The notes under the pieces: model-generated
The model's input: the letters and a program-made list of their open reading frames with translations, nothing else
Told to the model about the DNA's origin: nothing
Databases searched by the model: none
From: Nonomuraea endophytica
Lineage (GTDB): Bacteria; Actinomycetota; Actinomycetes; Streptosporangiales; Streptosporangiaceae
Direction: 5' to 3'
NCBI RefSeq assembly: GCF_014203235.1
Contig: NZ_JACHIN010000011.1
Coordinates: forward strand, 1 to 64,000
Length of the DNA stretch: 64,000 bases
Shown: piece after piece, positions 44,627 through 52,840 of the stretch
Layout: each line of letters begins with the position of its first letter
Position numbering within the stretch: the first letter of the stretch is position 1
Position numbers and translations under genes: made by a program

Positions 44627-45490
44627 ATGCGCTTTTCGATCAACATCCCGAACTTCGGGGAGTTCGCCGACGCCAGGAACGTGGCCAAGGTCGCCGCGGC
44701 TGCGGAAGAGTCCGGCTGGGACGCGTTGTTCGTCTGGGACCACGTGGTACATCGCAAACAACGCATCCCCTTCGGCGACCCCTGGATGCTGCTGACCGCC
44801 GCCGCGCTGGCCACCACCCGCCTCCGGTTGGGCACGCTGGTCACCCCGGTGGCCAGGCGCCGCCCGCAGCAACTCGCCCGCCAGGTCGCCACCCTCGATT
44901 CCCTCAGCGGCGGCCGGGTCATCTTCGGTGCGGGCTTGGGGGCGCCGATCGAGGAGGAGTACGGCGCGTTCGGCGAGAGCACCGACCCGATCGAACTGGC
45001 CGCACGCCTGGATGAGGGCCTCGACCTGATGGCGCGTTACTGGAGCGGAGAGCCGGTCACGCACAAGGGCCGGTTCTTCGAGGCCCACGACGTGGCCTTG
45101 CTACCGGCCACCGTTCAGCAGCCCCGCCCGCCCGTGTGGGTGGCCGGATACTGGCCGAACCGCCGCCCCATGCGCCGCGCGGCCCGCTGGGACGGCGCGG
45201 TCCCGCTGTTCGAGTCGGCCAGACATGGGCAACCTCCACGCGTCGAGGAGGTACACGACCTGATCGCCTTCATCCGCGAAGAACGCGCCCGCCTGGACCG
45301 GACCGACCCCTTCGACATCGTCGCCGGCGGCGTCACCCCCACGGACTCCACGCAGGCACGGGCCATCATCGCGCCCTTGGCCGAGGAGGGCGTCACCTGG
45401 TGGGACGAACGCCAGCACATCGGCGGCGACACCCTGGACAAGCTGGTCCCAGTCCTGCGCCGGATCGAACACGGCCCTCCGGCCGCCTAA
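44627..45490 (+). CDS. LLM-class flavin-dependent oxidoreductase
   Basis: 287 residues of the luciferase-like monooxygenase fold: MRFSINIPNFGEFADARNVA, the DALFVWDHVV strand, TTRLRLGTLVTPV, ARQVATLDSLSGGRVIFGAG and RPPVWVAGYWPNRRPMRRAA. It uses FMNH2 or F420H2; the short form without long insertions resembles F420-dependent enzymes of actinobacteria. ATG 44627 has GAGG directly before it. Substrate unknown. Confidence 0.85.
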   Translation: MRFSINIPNFGEFADARNVAKVAAAAEESGWDALFVWDHVVHRKQRIPFGDPWMLLTAAALATTRLRLGTLVTPVARRRPQQLARQVATLDSLSGGRVIFGAGLGAPIEEEYGAFGESTDPIELAARLDEGLDLMARYWSGEPVTHKGRFFEAHDVALLPATVQQPRPPVWVAGYWPNRRPMRRAARWDGAVPLFESARHGQPPRVEEVHDLIAFIREERARLDRTDPFDIVAGGVTPTDSTQARAIIAPLAEEGVTWWDERQHIGGDTLDKLVPVLRRIEHGPPAA

Positions 45491-45817
45491 CACCCCACCA
45501 CTAAGAAGCGCCAACCTTTCGCGGCCGGGTGGTGGCGAAGGGCTCGCACGCCATGTGGCGGCGAAGAAGATGCTGACCTCTCGCGGCTAGGAGAAGGCTC
45601 TGAACATTTGCGGTAGGCAGTGAGGGGGAAGGCTCTGGACATTTGCGGTAGGCAGTGAGGGGGAAGGCTCTGGGCTTTCGCAGCTGGGCAGTGAGGGAGA
45701 AGATTCTGGGTTTTTGCGGCTAGAACGGTGGCCGGGAAGACGCCTGACCTCTCGCGGTCGAGCGGTGGGGAAGAAGGCGCTGAACCTTTCGTGGCCGGGC
45801 GGTGTAGGGCAGGTGTG
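45491..45817. repeat. Intergenic degenerate tandem repeat, period about 45 bp
   Basis: From about 45505 to 45810 a unit with the core GAAGGCTCTGG-CATTTGCGG and GGCAGTGAGGG recurs about seven times; two neighbouring copies near 45597 and 45650 are nearly identical. Others drift (CTGACCTCTCGCGG, CTGAACCTTTCGTGG). No reading frame of protein quality spans it. The last copy touches the start of the lipoprotein gene, so it may influence its 5' region. Confidence 0.6.
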
Positions 45818-47041
45818 ATGACGACGCGACGTGAACTGCTGGCCGGGGCCCTCGCCCTGGCCACCCTGCCCGCCCTGTCCGCCTGCGCCGGGAGCCAGGT
45901 GGAGCCCGCGGCCGCCAAGCCCGTGAGCTCGCCGGCCGCTCCCATGGTGGGGACGCTGTATGCCAGGACCGCGTCCGGGCTGGTCGCCGTGGATCTGGCC
46001 ACCGGCAAGCAGCTCCGTGAGTACGGCGAAGCCGTACCGGATGCCGGTTGGAAGCGGCTGCACCAGGTGAAGGACGGGCGCCTGCGCGTGCTCGACCTCC
46101 CGGACGGCAAGGTGCGGCGCGAAACGCCCGTCAGCGGCGCGCAGGTCAAGGCGGTCTCCCGCACGGGAGAGCTCGTCGCGGTCGGCCCGCCGCCCGGCCC
46201 GCGTACCAGCACCCTCATCTCCCTGGCCGGACCGGACGGCAGCCGAGACCTCCGGCTCGACGGCAACGTCGAGCCGGAGGCGTTCTCCACCGACGGCCAG
46301 GCCATGTACGTCCTGGAATACCTGCCACCCGACAAGCCGGACCGCTACCGGGTACGCGTGCTGGACCTGCCCTCAGGCACCCCGAAGCCGCTCAACACGC
46401 GCGACAAGAAGCCCGTGCCGGAGGGCAAGGAGGAGGAGATGCGCGGGCAGGGCCGCCAGGCGGTGCTGGACCGGGACGCGGGGGTCCTCTACACGCTGTA
46501 CACCCACCAGCCCGACCACCTGCACACCCGCGACCTGGTCGCAGGCGGCGACTCCGCGCCCGGCGTGCATGCTTTTGTGCACGTTCTCCAGCTGGACCAG
46601 CGGTGGGCGTACTGCCTCGACCTGCCGCAGCCGTTCGGCATGGGCCCACCCGAGGCGCACACACTGACCCTCAGCCCCGACGGCCGCACCCTCTTCATCT
46701 ACGACGCCACCAGCGGCCGCATCGCCCAAGCCGACACCACGGACCTCACGGTGAAACGCACCGCCTTCGGCGCCAAACACACGGGCGAGTCGTACGCGCT
46801 GGCCGAGCACCAACGCCTCTACCTCGCGGCCGGCACCTCCGTACAGGTGGCCGACCCGGCCACGCTGGCACCTCTCGGAACCTGGCAGCTGCCCGGCCCG
46901 GCGCGCGGACTGGCCGCGCTGAACGGGCAGCTGCTGGCCGGCGCCGGCGACCACCTGGTGGCCCTGGACGCAAAGGGCACCCAGCAAGCCACCATCCCCA
47001 TCCCAGGCCTCCAATCCCTCCACCACGCCGCTCACCCTTGA
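45818..47041 (+). CDS. Tat-exported beta-propeller lipoprotein
   Basis: 407 residues. The N-terminus MTTRRELLAGALALATLPAL carries a twin-arginine-type pair and ends in the lipobox LSAC. The rest reads as YVTN/YncE-like propeller repeats: GLVAVDLATGKQLREYG, RVRVLDLPSGTPKPLN, LTLSPDGRTLFIYDATSGRI and QVADPATLAPLGTWQL. It is an anchored extracytoplasmic protein of unknown function. ATG 45818 follows AGGTGTG; the signal peptide supports this start. Confidence 0.75.
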   Translation: MTTRRELLAGALALATLPALSACAGSQVEPAAAKPVSSPAAPMVGTLYARTASGLVAVDLATGKQLREYGEAVPDAGWKRLHQVKDGRLRVLDLPDGKVRRETPVSGAQVKAVSRTGELVAVGPPPGPRTSTLISLAGPDGSRDLRLDGNVEPEAFSTDGQAMYVLEYLPPDKPDRYRVRVLDLPSGTPKPLNTRDKKPVPEGKEEEMRGQGRQAVLDRDAGVLYTLYTHQPDHLHTRDLVAGGDSAPGVHAFVHVLQLDQRWAYCLDLPQPFGMGPPEAHTLTLSPDGRTLFIYDATSGRIAQADTTDLTVKRTAFGAKHTGESYALAEHQRLYLAAGTSVQVADPATLAPLGTWQLPGPARGLAALNGQLLAGAGDHLVALDAKGTQQATIPIPGLQSLHHAAHP

Positions 47042-47331
47042 CAAGCCATCTGGCCTGGCACGCGTCGTGGCTTGACACCTTCCGTTGCCTGACAAGCCCT
47101 GGCCTGACAAGCCTCGGAGTCGGCCAGCCACCTGGCCTGACAAGCCACCGGAGTCGGCCAGCCACCTGACCTGATGTCCTACAGCTGCGCACTCGCGAGC
47201 GGTGCATCCGTGACTACAGATAGTTCTGGGCTGGACACCGGGGCCCACGCGCGGTCAGGGAAAGGCTGGGCCCGGTGAGGGCAGGGCGGGCCGTACGAGT
47301 TACCGGCGGCCAGAATTACTGGTTGCCAGAA
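47042..47331. repeat. Spacer with CCTGACAAGCC repeats
   Basis: CCTGACAAGCC occurs three times between 47088 and 47145, with a related TTGACAAGCC at 47039. A 33/34-bp unit (TGGCCTGACAAGCC then CGGAGTCGGCCAGCCACC) is tandemly duplicated at about 47100-47168. No gene is seen. The spacer separates two convergent genes and could contribute to termination. Confidence 0.5.
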
Positions 47332-48498
47332 TTACCGGGGGCCGTAGGTGAGCCGCCGCAGCGCGACCTCTGCCGGTCCCCGTCGCCCGCCCGGCGCGAG
47401 CAGCGCGGCGAGGACCACGGTGCTCAGCCAGGTCAGCACCGCGATGCCGGACGCCGCAGCGTCGCCGACCCGGGTGCCGAGACCGCCCGCGTACGGCGCG
47501 AAGAGCGCCACGAAGACCACGGACTGGAGGAGATAGCAGGTCAGCGACCACTGACCGCACGCGGCGAGCGCCTTGACCACCGGACCACCGCGGCGAGCGC
47601 GGCCGGCGACGAGCCCGACGATCGCCGCGTACGCCAGCCCTCCGGCGATGCCGCTCACACTGTGCAGCGCGTACGCCGACACGGCCACCAGGTCCGACGG
47701 CATCCAGAGCCCGATGTCGACCAGCACCAGCGGCGCCCCGCCGACAACGGCCACGGCGGTGCCCACGAAGGCGACCCGTGTCAGCAGGTCCCGGTGCGCG
47801 GCGGGGTCCTCCAGCACGCGGCGCCTGGCCGCCCAGATCCCGAACAGGAAGGCCGGCACCACGCTCGCGGCGAAGTACGTGGGCGTCATCCCGAACCACC
47901 CGATGAGCCGCATCACCAGCGCCGCGATGGGGTCGGCCATGGCGGCGGGCGTGTCGCCCTTGGGGGCGGAGACGGTGAGCAGCCCGAAGCCGAACATCAC
48001 CACGACGTGCAGCACCAGCCCGACGGCGGCGGCCCGGAGCACTGACCGGTCCGCTCGCCGGACGAACCCGACGAGCACCAGCCCGACCAGTCCGTACGCC
48101 CCGAGGATGTCACCGAAGAACAGCAACAGCGCGTGGCAGAACCCGAACGCCAGCAGCCACAGGCTCCGCCGGCGCAGTACCTTGCGAACTTGTGTCCAGC
48201 TCCTGCCGGTGGCGAGTTGCCGGTCGGCGAGCCGTACGAGGCCGTAGCCGAACAGGGCGGCGAACATCGGCAGCGCGCGGCCGTCCACCAGCAAGATCTG
48301 TGCCCCGGCGACCAGCCGGTCCGGCAGCCCGCCGTCGAGGGCGTAGCCGCGGAAGCCGGTCGCGTGACCGGACAGGTACATGTGCGCGTGCGCTAACGCG
48401 ATGAGCAGCAGCATCAACCCGCGGGCGAGATCGGGCGCCAACGCGCGCTGGGTGATGGGGGTGGCTCCCTCGACGGGAGGCGGTGGGGCGATGGACAT
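47332..48498 (-). CDS. DUF418-domain membrane protein
   Basis: 388 residues with about ten hydrophobic segments. Family features include the opening APDLARGLMLLLIALAHAHM, LPMFAALFGYGLVRLADRQ and, in the C-terminal DUF418 part, CGQWSLTCYLLQSVVFVALF. These proteins resemble acyltransferase-type or transport-related membrane proteins of unknown activity. ATG 48498 has GAGGGG upstream. It is divergent from a TetR repressor with paired operator-like sites between them, so TetR control is likely. Confidence 0.8.
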   Translation of the reverse strand: MSIAPPPPVEGATPITQRALAPDLARGLMLLLIALAHAHMYLSGHATGFRGYALDGGLPDRLVAGAQILLVDGRALPMFAALFGYGLVRLADRQLATGRSWTQVRKVLRRRSLWLLAFGFCHALLLFFGDILGAYGLVGLVLVGFVRRADRSVLRAAAVGLVLHVVVMFGFGLLTVSAPKGDTPAAMADPIAALVMRLIGWFGMTPTYFAASVVPAFLFGIWAARRRVLEDPAAHRDLLTRVAFVGTAVAVVGGAPLVLVDIGLWMPSDLVAVSAYALHSVSGIAGGLAYAAIVGLVAGRARRGGPVVKALAACGQWSLTCYLLQSVVFVALFAPYAGGLGTRVGDAAASGIAVLTWLSTVVLAALLAPGGRRGPAEVALRRLTYGPR

Positions 48499-48513
48499 GG
48501 ATGTCCCCTCGGC

Positions 48514-48569
48514 TTTAGATACACGACTGTAGCTGAGGCACAAGGTAAGATACAAGCGCGTAGCTAAGC
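48514..48569. promoter_or_regulatory. Paired TetR operator-like sites
   Basis: Two copies of AAGATACA/TAGATACA followed by GTAGCT-AG occur at 48514-48537 and 48546-48569, 32 bp apart (three helical turns). Each contains a TAC...GTA dyad (TACA-CGAC-TGTA in the first). They fill the gap between the divergent DUF418 and TetR genes. Confidence 0.5.
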
Positions 48570-48580
48570 AAGGGGTGGCG

Positions 48581-49186
48581 ATGAACGAATCCCGGACGCG
48601 CCGTCGCGGCGAAGAGCTGATCAAGGCCATTCACGACGCCGCGCTGGAAGAGGTGATCGAGGTGGGCGCGGGGCGGCTGACCATGGACGGCATCGCCCGG
48701 CGCGCGGCGACACCCCGCACGACCCTCTACCGCCGCTGGGCGGATCCCATCGACGTGCTGCTCGACGCGCTCTACCACCAGCACCCGGTCGAGGAGCCGA
48801 CGCCCGGGGCCGACGACCTGCGCGGCGATCTCATCCGCGCCCTGCGGCTCATGGTGGAGTGGGCCTTCAGCCCGGCCGGCCGGGCGGTCGCGGCCATCCT
48901 CACCGACCCCAGAAGCGTGGCACTGATGTCCGACGCCCTGTTCGAGCGGGTCTTCGCCGGTCGCGGGGGCACGTTCACCCGTACCGTGCTGGAACACTAC
49001 GCCGAACGGGGCCACTTCCCCGCCGCACTGCTCACCCCGGTCGTGGCCGACATCGGCGAGGCCCTCGTCACCAAGCGCCTGATCGATGCCGCGGCGCCGC
49101 CCACCGACGAGGACCTCGCGGCGATCGTCGACCAGGCCATCCTGCCCGCGATCGGGCTGGGCCCGAGCTCGGCGCGCGGTTCCTGA
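48581..49186 (+). CDS. TetR-family transcriptional regulator
   Basis: 201 residues. Helix-turn-helix: LIKAIHDAALEEVIEVGAGR, then MDGIARRAATPRTTLYRRWA. The C-terminal domain (RALRLMVEWAFSPAGRAVAA) matches TetR_C-type ligand domains. ATG 48581 has AGGGG five bases upstream; GTG 48575 is less likely. It probably represses the divergent DUF418 gene and itself. Confidence 0.88.
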   Translation: MNESRTRRRGEELIKAIHDAALEEVIEVGAGRLTMDGIARRAATPRTTLYRRWADPIDVLLDALYHQHPVEEPTPGADDLRGDLIRALRLMVEWAFSPAGRAVAAILTDPRSVALMSDALFERVFAGRGGTFTRTVLEHYAERGHFPAALLTPVVADIGEALVTKRLIDAAAPPTDEDLAAIVDQAILPAIGLGPSSARGS

Positions 49187-49241
49187 CCGACTTCCGAGCC
49201 ACGCTCAACTGCCGCGACGCCGGTGGCCACCCAGGTTCTGC

Positions 49242-49595
49242 TCAGTGGGAGGTGGCGCCGATGATGGTGTCGAGCATCGTCCGGGCGGTGGACAAGTCGG
49301 TGATGGACCGGCTGATCCGGTCCCGCTCACGGCGCAGTTCGGGCAGGAGGCCGGGACATGCCGCGGCCAGGCCGTCGCCGACGTCGACCGTGCACGGCAG
49401 CACGTCGGCGATGGTCGTGGTGGGGAGCCCGGCTGAGAGCAGGACGCGGATGCGTCGCACCCGTTCCACGTCGCCCTCGCCGTACTCGCGGTATCCGCTC
49501 GGCCGTCGCCGCGGCCGCAGCAGGCCCTGCTCCTCGTAGTAGCGCAACAGCCGCGGGCTGACGCCGGTCCGCCCCGCCAGCTCTCCGATCCGCAC
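49242..49595 (-). CDS. MerR-family transcriptional regulator
   Basis: 117 residues. MRIGELAGRTGVSPRLLRYY, EEQGLLRPRRRPSGYREYG and the following coiled-coil dimer helix are classic MerR. There are no metal-binding cysteines at the C-terminus (only one Cys within the helix region and one nearby), so an organic inducer is more likely. GTG 49595 follows AGGAGG. It sits divergent from an imine-reductase-like gene whose promoter has the long spacer that MerR proteins correct. Confidence 0.9.
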   Translation of the reverse strand: MRIGELAGRTGVSPRLLRYYEEQGLLRPRRRPSGYREYGEGDVERVRRIRVLLSAGLPTTTIADVLPCTVDVGDGLAAACPGLLPELRRERDRISRSITDLSTARTMLDTIIGATSH

Positions 49596-49607
49596 CCACG
49601 CCTCCTG

Positions 49608-49639
49608 TTGACTCTCACATCCATGTGAAGGTCTAGCCT
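49608..49639 (+). promoter_or_regulatory. MerR-type promoter with dyad spacer
   Basis: A -35-like TTGACT (49608-49613) and a -10-like TAGCCT (49634-49639) are separated by 19-20 bases. The spacer contains TCACAT-CC-ATGTGA (49615-49628). An over-long spacer holding a perfect dyad is the hallmark of MerR-activated promoters. It points at the oxidoreductase gene. Confidence 0.6.
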
Positions 49640-49670
49640 AACCACGCGAAGGGCGCCGATCCGAGGAGTG

Positions 49671-50525
49671 ATGAACGTGCGTACGTCGGTCATAGGGTTG
49701 AACCCGCGAGGCGCGGCGCTGGCCAAGGCCATCGCTGCGGCAGGTCACGACGTCGTCGTCTGGGATGAAGCCGGCGCGTCGGCCGAGCCCGTCGAGGACG
49801 TACGGCGGGCGGATTCGCCGCAGGCGGCGTTCACGGCTTCACTGGTGCTGATGTGCCTGGACGACTACGACGCCGTCCAGCGCGTGCTGGGCCGGGCCGG
49901 GCCGCACCTCGTCTCCGCCGACCTGGTCAACCTGACGTCCGGCACAAGCGAGCAGGCCCAGCGGGCCGCCGCCTGGGTGCGGGCCCGGGGCGGGCACTAC
50001 CTCGACGGCGCGTTGATGGCCCATCCCGAGCATGTCGGTCAGCCGGAAACGGTGCTGGTCTACAGCGGCTCCCGGGAGGTGTTCGAGCGCCGTCACAGCT
50101 CGCTCGCGCACCTCGGCGGCGCCACCTACCTGGGCCCGGCCCCCGGCACCGCGGCTCTCTATGACGTGGCGATGCTCAACTTCGCCTGGGCCACCCTGAT
50201 CGGCTTCCTGCAGACCGCCGCCCTGCTCGGCACCGCCCAGGTCCAGGCCACGACGGTGGCGCCCCTGCTGACGCACTGGCTGTCCACGACCGTCACGGAG
50301 GTGATCACCGACTACGCCCGCCAGGTCGATGACCACCGCTACCCCGGCGACCAGGAATGGCTGGAGCTGGATGCCCCGCTGATGGACCACCTCGTCGACG
50401 CCGTACGAGCGCGGGGCCTCGACACCGCCCTGCCCGAACTCATCCAGTCACTCACCGCCCGGGGCATCGACGCAGGCCACGGCAAGGACAGCTTCGCCAG
50501 CCTCGTCGAAATCCTTCGCAGCTAA
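49671..50525 (+). CDS. NAD(P)-dependent oxidoreductase (imine reductase / beta-hydroxyacid dehydrogenase-like)
   Basis: 284 residues. The Rossmann strand VIGLNPRGAALAKAIAAAGH keeps the overall shape but replaces the usual GLGxMG by GLNPRG. VLMCLDDYDAVQRVL and the helical C-terminal domain with DQEWLELDAPLMDHLVDAVR resemble imine reductases. The substrate is unknown. ATG 49671 is close to GAGGAG; GTG 49677 has better spacing. The MerR-type promoter suggests induction by a small molecule. Confidence 0.75.
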   Translation: MNVRTSVIGLNPRGAALAKAIAAAGHDVVVWDEAGASAEPVEDVRRADSPQAAFTASLVLMCLDDYDAVQRVLGRAGPHLVSADLVNLTSGTSEQAQRAAAWVRARGGHYLDGALMAHPEHVGQPETVLVYSGSREVFERRHSSLAHLGGATYLGPAPGTAALYDVAMLNFAWATLIGFLQTAALLGTAQVQATTVAPLLTHWLSTTVTEVITDYARQVDDHRYPGDQEWLELDAPLMDHLVDAVRARGLDTALPELIQSLTARGIDAGHGKDSFASLVEILRS

Positions 50526-50608
50526 GAAGGTAGTGGCCAGGCCCTTGTGCGCGGGTTTGACAGCGATCTGTGCGGGATCTGCCAGGGCCGTCGAGCACGC
50601 TGGCGGTC

Positions 50609-51547
50609 ATGAACGCATTCGAAGCCGAAGGGCTGGTCAAACGCTTCGGCAAGACCACCGCCCTGGCAGGAATAGACCTGGCCGCCCGCCAGGGCAGCGT
50701 GCTGGCGGTGCTCGGCCCCAATGGCGCCGGCAAGACAACCGCCGTACGCATCCTGGCCACACTGCTGCGGGCCGACGCCGGCAGCGCCACCGTGGGCGGG
50801 CTCGACGTGGTACGGCACGCCGCCCGGGTACGCCGCCTGATCGGCCTGACCGGCCAGTACGCCTCGGTCGACGAGGACCTGACCGGCCGGGAGAACCTGG
50901 TGCTCATCGCACGCCTGCTCGACCTACCTGGCAACCAGGCCAAGCAGCGAGCGGCCGAACTGCTCACGGAGTTCGGGCTGGACGCGGCGGCCGACCGCAG
51001 GTGCAAGACCTACTCGGGCGGCATGCGCCGCCGCCTCGACCTGGCAGCGAGCCTGGTCGGCCGTCCCGACGTGATCTTCCTGGACGAGCCGACCACCGGC
51101 CTGGACCCCGCCAAGCGCGAGGACGTCTGGACGATCGTCCGCGATCTGGTCGAGGACGGCGTCACCGTGCTGCTGACCACGCAATACCTGGAGGAAGCCG
51201 ACGCGCTGGCCGACGACATCTCGGTCATCGACCACGGCAAGGTCATCGCGCACGGCAGCCCGGCCCAGCTCAAGCGCATCGTCGGCGGCCAGACCGCCCT
51301 CGTACGCCCCGCCGACCCCGAACGCCTGCCCGAAGCCGAGTCGATCCTGGCCCGCCTGTCCGGCCGCCGCCCCGAGCGCCCCGGCCGCGGCGTGGTCACG
51401 GTCCCGGTGGACGGCGACGCCGCGTTCGCCGAGATCGTGGCCGCGCTGGCCGCGTCCGGCATCACCGCGGCCGAGCTGTCGCTGCACCTGCCCAGCCTGG
51501 ACGAGGTCTTCTTCACCCTGACCGGACAACGAGAGGCCGCCGCATGA
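50609..51547 (+). CDS. ABC transporter ATP-binding protein (DrrA type)
   Basis: 312 residues. Walker A GPNGAGKTTAVRIL, signature YSGGMRRRLDLAASL, Walker B VIFLDEPTTGLDP and the DrrA-specific C-terminal domain ending SLDEVFFTLTGQRE. It drives export of a drug or lipid through the permease that follows (ATGA overlap). In producers this type confers self-resistance; here no biosynthetic genes adjoin it. Confidence 0.9.
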   Translation: MNAFEAEGLVKRFGKTTALAGIDLAARQGSVLAVLGPNGAGKTTAVRILATLLRADAGSATVGGLDVVRHAARVRRLIGLTGQYASVDEDLTGRENLVLIARLLDLPGNQAKQRAAELLTEFGLDAAADRRCKTYSGGMRRRLDLAASLVGRPDVIFLDEPTTGLDPAKREDVWTIVRDLVEDGVTVLLTTQYLEEADALADDISVIDHGKVIAHGSPAQLKRIVGGQTALVRPADPERLPEAESILARLSGRRPERPGRGVVTVPVDGDAAFAEIVAALAASGITAAELSLHLPSLDEVFFTLTGQREAAA

Positions 51548-52350
51548 CCCTCACCGTGCACAAGCAAGCTCCCGCACGCCTCCAGCCGCGCCCTTTCGCC
51601 CTGGTACGGCACAGCCTCGCCCTGGCCGGACGCAGCGTCACCAAGACCCTGCGCACCCCCGAGCAACTGCTCGACGTGACGGTCCAGCCGCTGATGTTCC
51701 TGGTCATCTTCGTCTTCCTGCTGGGCGGGGCGGTGTCCGGCTCCACCGGCGCGTACCTGCAGCTCGTCCTGCCCGCGATGCTGGTGCAGGTCATGCTGAT
51801 AGCCGCCATGGCCACCGGGGTGAACCTCAGCACGGACATCGACAAGGGCGTCTTCGACCGGTTCCGCGCGCTGCCCATCGGCCGCTCGGCGCCGTTGCTG
51901 GGGTCGGTGCTGGGCGATGTGATCAGGTACGTGGTGGCGACCGCCTCGATGCTGGGATTCGGCACGTTGCTGGGGTTCCGGGCGCAGACCGGGCTGCTGG
52001 GCGTGCTCGCGGCGTGCCTGCTGACGATGTTCTTCGCGTTCTGTGTGAGCTGGGTGTTCGTGCTGTTCGGGATGGTGGCCAGGACGCCGGGCGCGGTGCA
52101 GGGGCTGTCGTTCCTGGTGATCTTCCCGCTGACGTTCGGCACCAGCATGACCGCGCCCAAGGGCACCATGCCGGGCTGGCTGCAGGTGTGGCTGAACGTC
52201 AATCCGGTCGAGCGGGTGATGGACGCCTCACGGGCGCTCATGCTCGGCGGCCCGGCGGGCGGACCGGTGCTGGCTTCGCTGGCGTGGGCGCTGGGGATCG
52301 TGGCGGTGTTCGCGCCGCTGGCCGTGCGTGCTTATCGGCGTCGCGCCTGA
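51544..52350 (+). CDS. ABC-2 type permease (DrrB type)
   Basis: 268 residues with six hydrophobic segments. Family features are TLRTPEQLLDVTVQPLMFLV, GVNLSTDIDKGVFDRFRALP and NVNPVERVMDASRALMLGG. It forms the membrane channel for the DrrA-like ATPase. The ECF-type promoter for the next unit begins 5 bp after its stop. Confidence 0.9.
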   Translation: MTLTVHKQAPARLQPRPFALVRHSLALAGRSVTKTLRTPEQLLDVTVQPLMFLVIFVFLLGGAVSGSTGAYLQLVLPAMLVQVMLIAAMATGVNLSTDIDKGVFDRFRALPIGRSAPLLGSVLGDVIRYVVATASMLGFGTLLGFRAQTGLLGVLAACLLTMFFAFCVSWVFVLFGMVARTPGAVQGLSFLVIFPLTFGTSMTAPKGTMPGWLQVWLNVNPVERVMDASRALMLGGPAGGPVLASLAWALGIVAVFAPLAVRAYRRRA

Positions 52351-52354
52351 GCGC

Positions 52355-52381
52355 TGTCGATTTTCGGATGACCTGCGCGTC
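52355..52381 (+). promoter_or_regulatory. Putative ECF42 promoter (DGPF gene at 52403)
   Basis: TGTCGA at 52355-52360 and CGTC at 52378-52381 with a 17-base spacer, 21 bp before the start codon. It is one of five matching elements in this region. Confidence 0.6.
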
Positions 52382-52402
52382 ATGGGGTAGGGAGGTCTGA
52401 AA

Positions 52403-52747
52403 ATGAAGTACGCACTGCTGTTGTTCGACCCCGAGGGCTACTGGGACGCCGTCTCCGAGCAGGAGATGGCGGCCGCGCTGGCCGAGCACCAGGCGTTCGC
52501 CCGCTATCTGGACGAACGCGGCGTCACCCACACCGGGCAGGCGCTGCACCCCGAGCGGGAGGCCCGCACCCTGCGCCCGACCGCCGACGGCCCCGCCGCC
52601 ACCGGTGGTCCGTTCACGCCGAGGCGCGCGGAGTTCGGCGGTTTCTACGTCGTGGACTGCGCGGACCTGGACGAGGCCGAGGAGGTGGCCCGCAACTGCC
52701 CGATCGGCGCCGGCATCGAGATCCGCCCCGTCTGGGAGGCTCCGTGA
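52403..52747 (+). CDS. YCII-related (DGPF) protein
   Basis: 114 residues with a dimeric ferredoxin-like fold pattern: MKYALLLFDPEGYWDAVSEQ, and the family turn here as TGGPFTPRRAEFGGFYVVDC in place of DGPF-ETKD. DGPF proteins of unknown activity accompany ECF42 sigma factors. It has its own sigma-type promoter and is followed by the DUF899 unit. The altered DGPF turn makes it the most diverged of the four copies. Confidence 0.85.
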   Translation: MKYALLLFDPEGYWDAVSEQEMAAALAEHQAFARYLDERGVTHTGQALHPEREARTLRPTADGPAATGGPFTPRRAEFGGFYVVDCADLDEAEEVARNCPIGAGIEIRPVWEAP

Positions 52748-52775
52748 CCACGCGCTGAAGTTTGTTTTCCGGCGA

Positions 52776-52803
52776 TGTCGAATCCCCCGGTGCCCCGTTC
52801 GTC
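52776..52803 (+). promoter_or_regulatory. Putative ECF42 promoter (DUF899 gene)
   Basis: TGTCGA at 52776-52781 and CGTC at 52800-52803 with an 18-base spacer, 37 bp before the ATG at 52841. Confidence 0.55.
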
Positions 52804-52840
52804 GGTGGGCGAAGCCACGTACCAAAGGAGGAGACAGACC

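Noticed and set aside
44272..45015. Lipoprotein gene starting at ATG 44272
   Set aside because: The signal-like start is attractive, but the sequence after Cys is Pro/His/Thr-rich and then runs out of frame into the LLM gene.
45505..45810. CRISPR-like array of 45-bp units
   Set aside because: Units are contiguous and degenerate with no spacer/repeat alternation.
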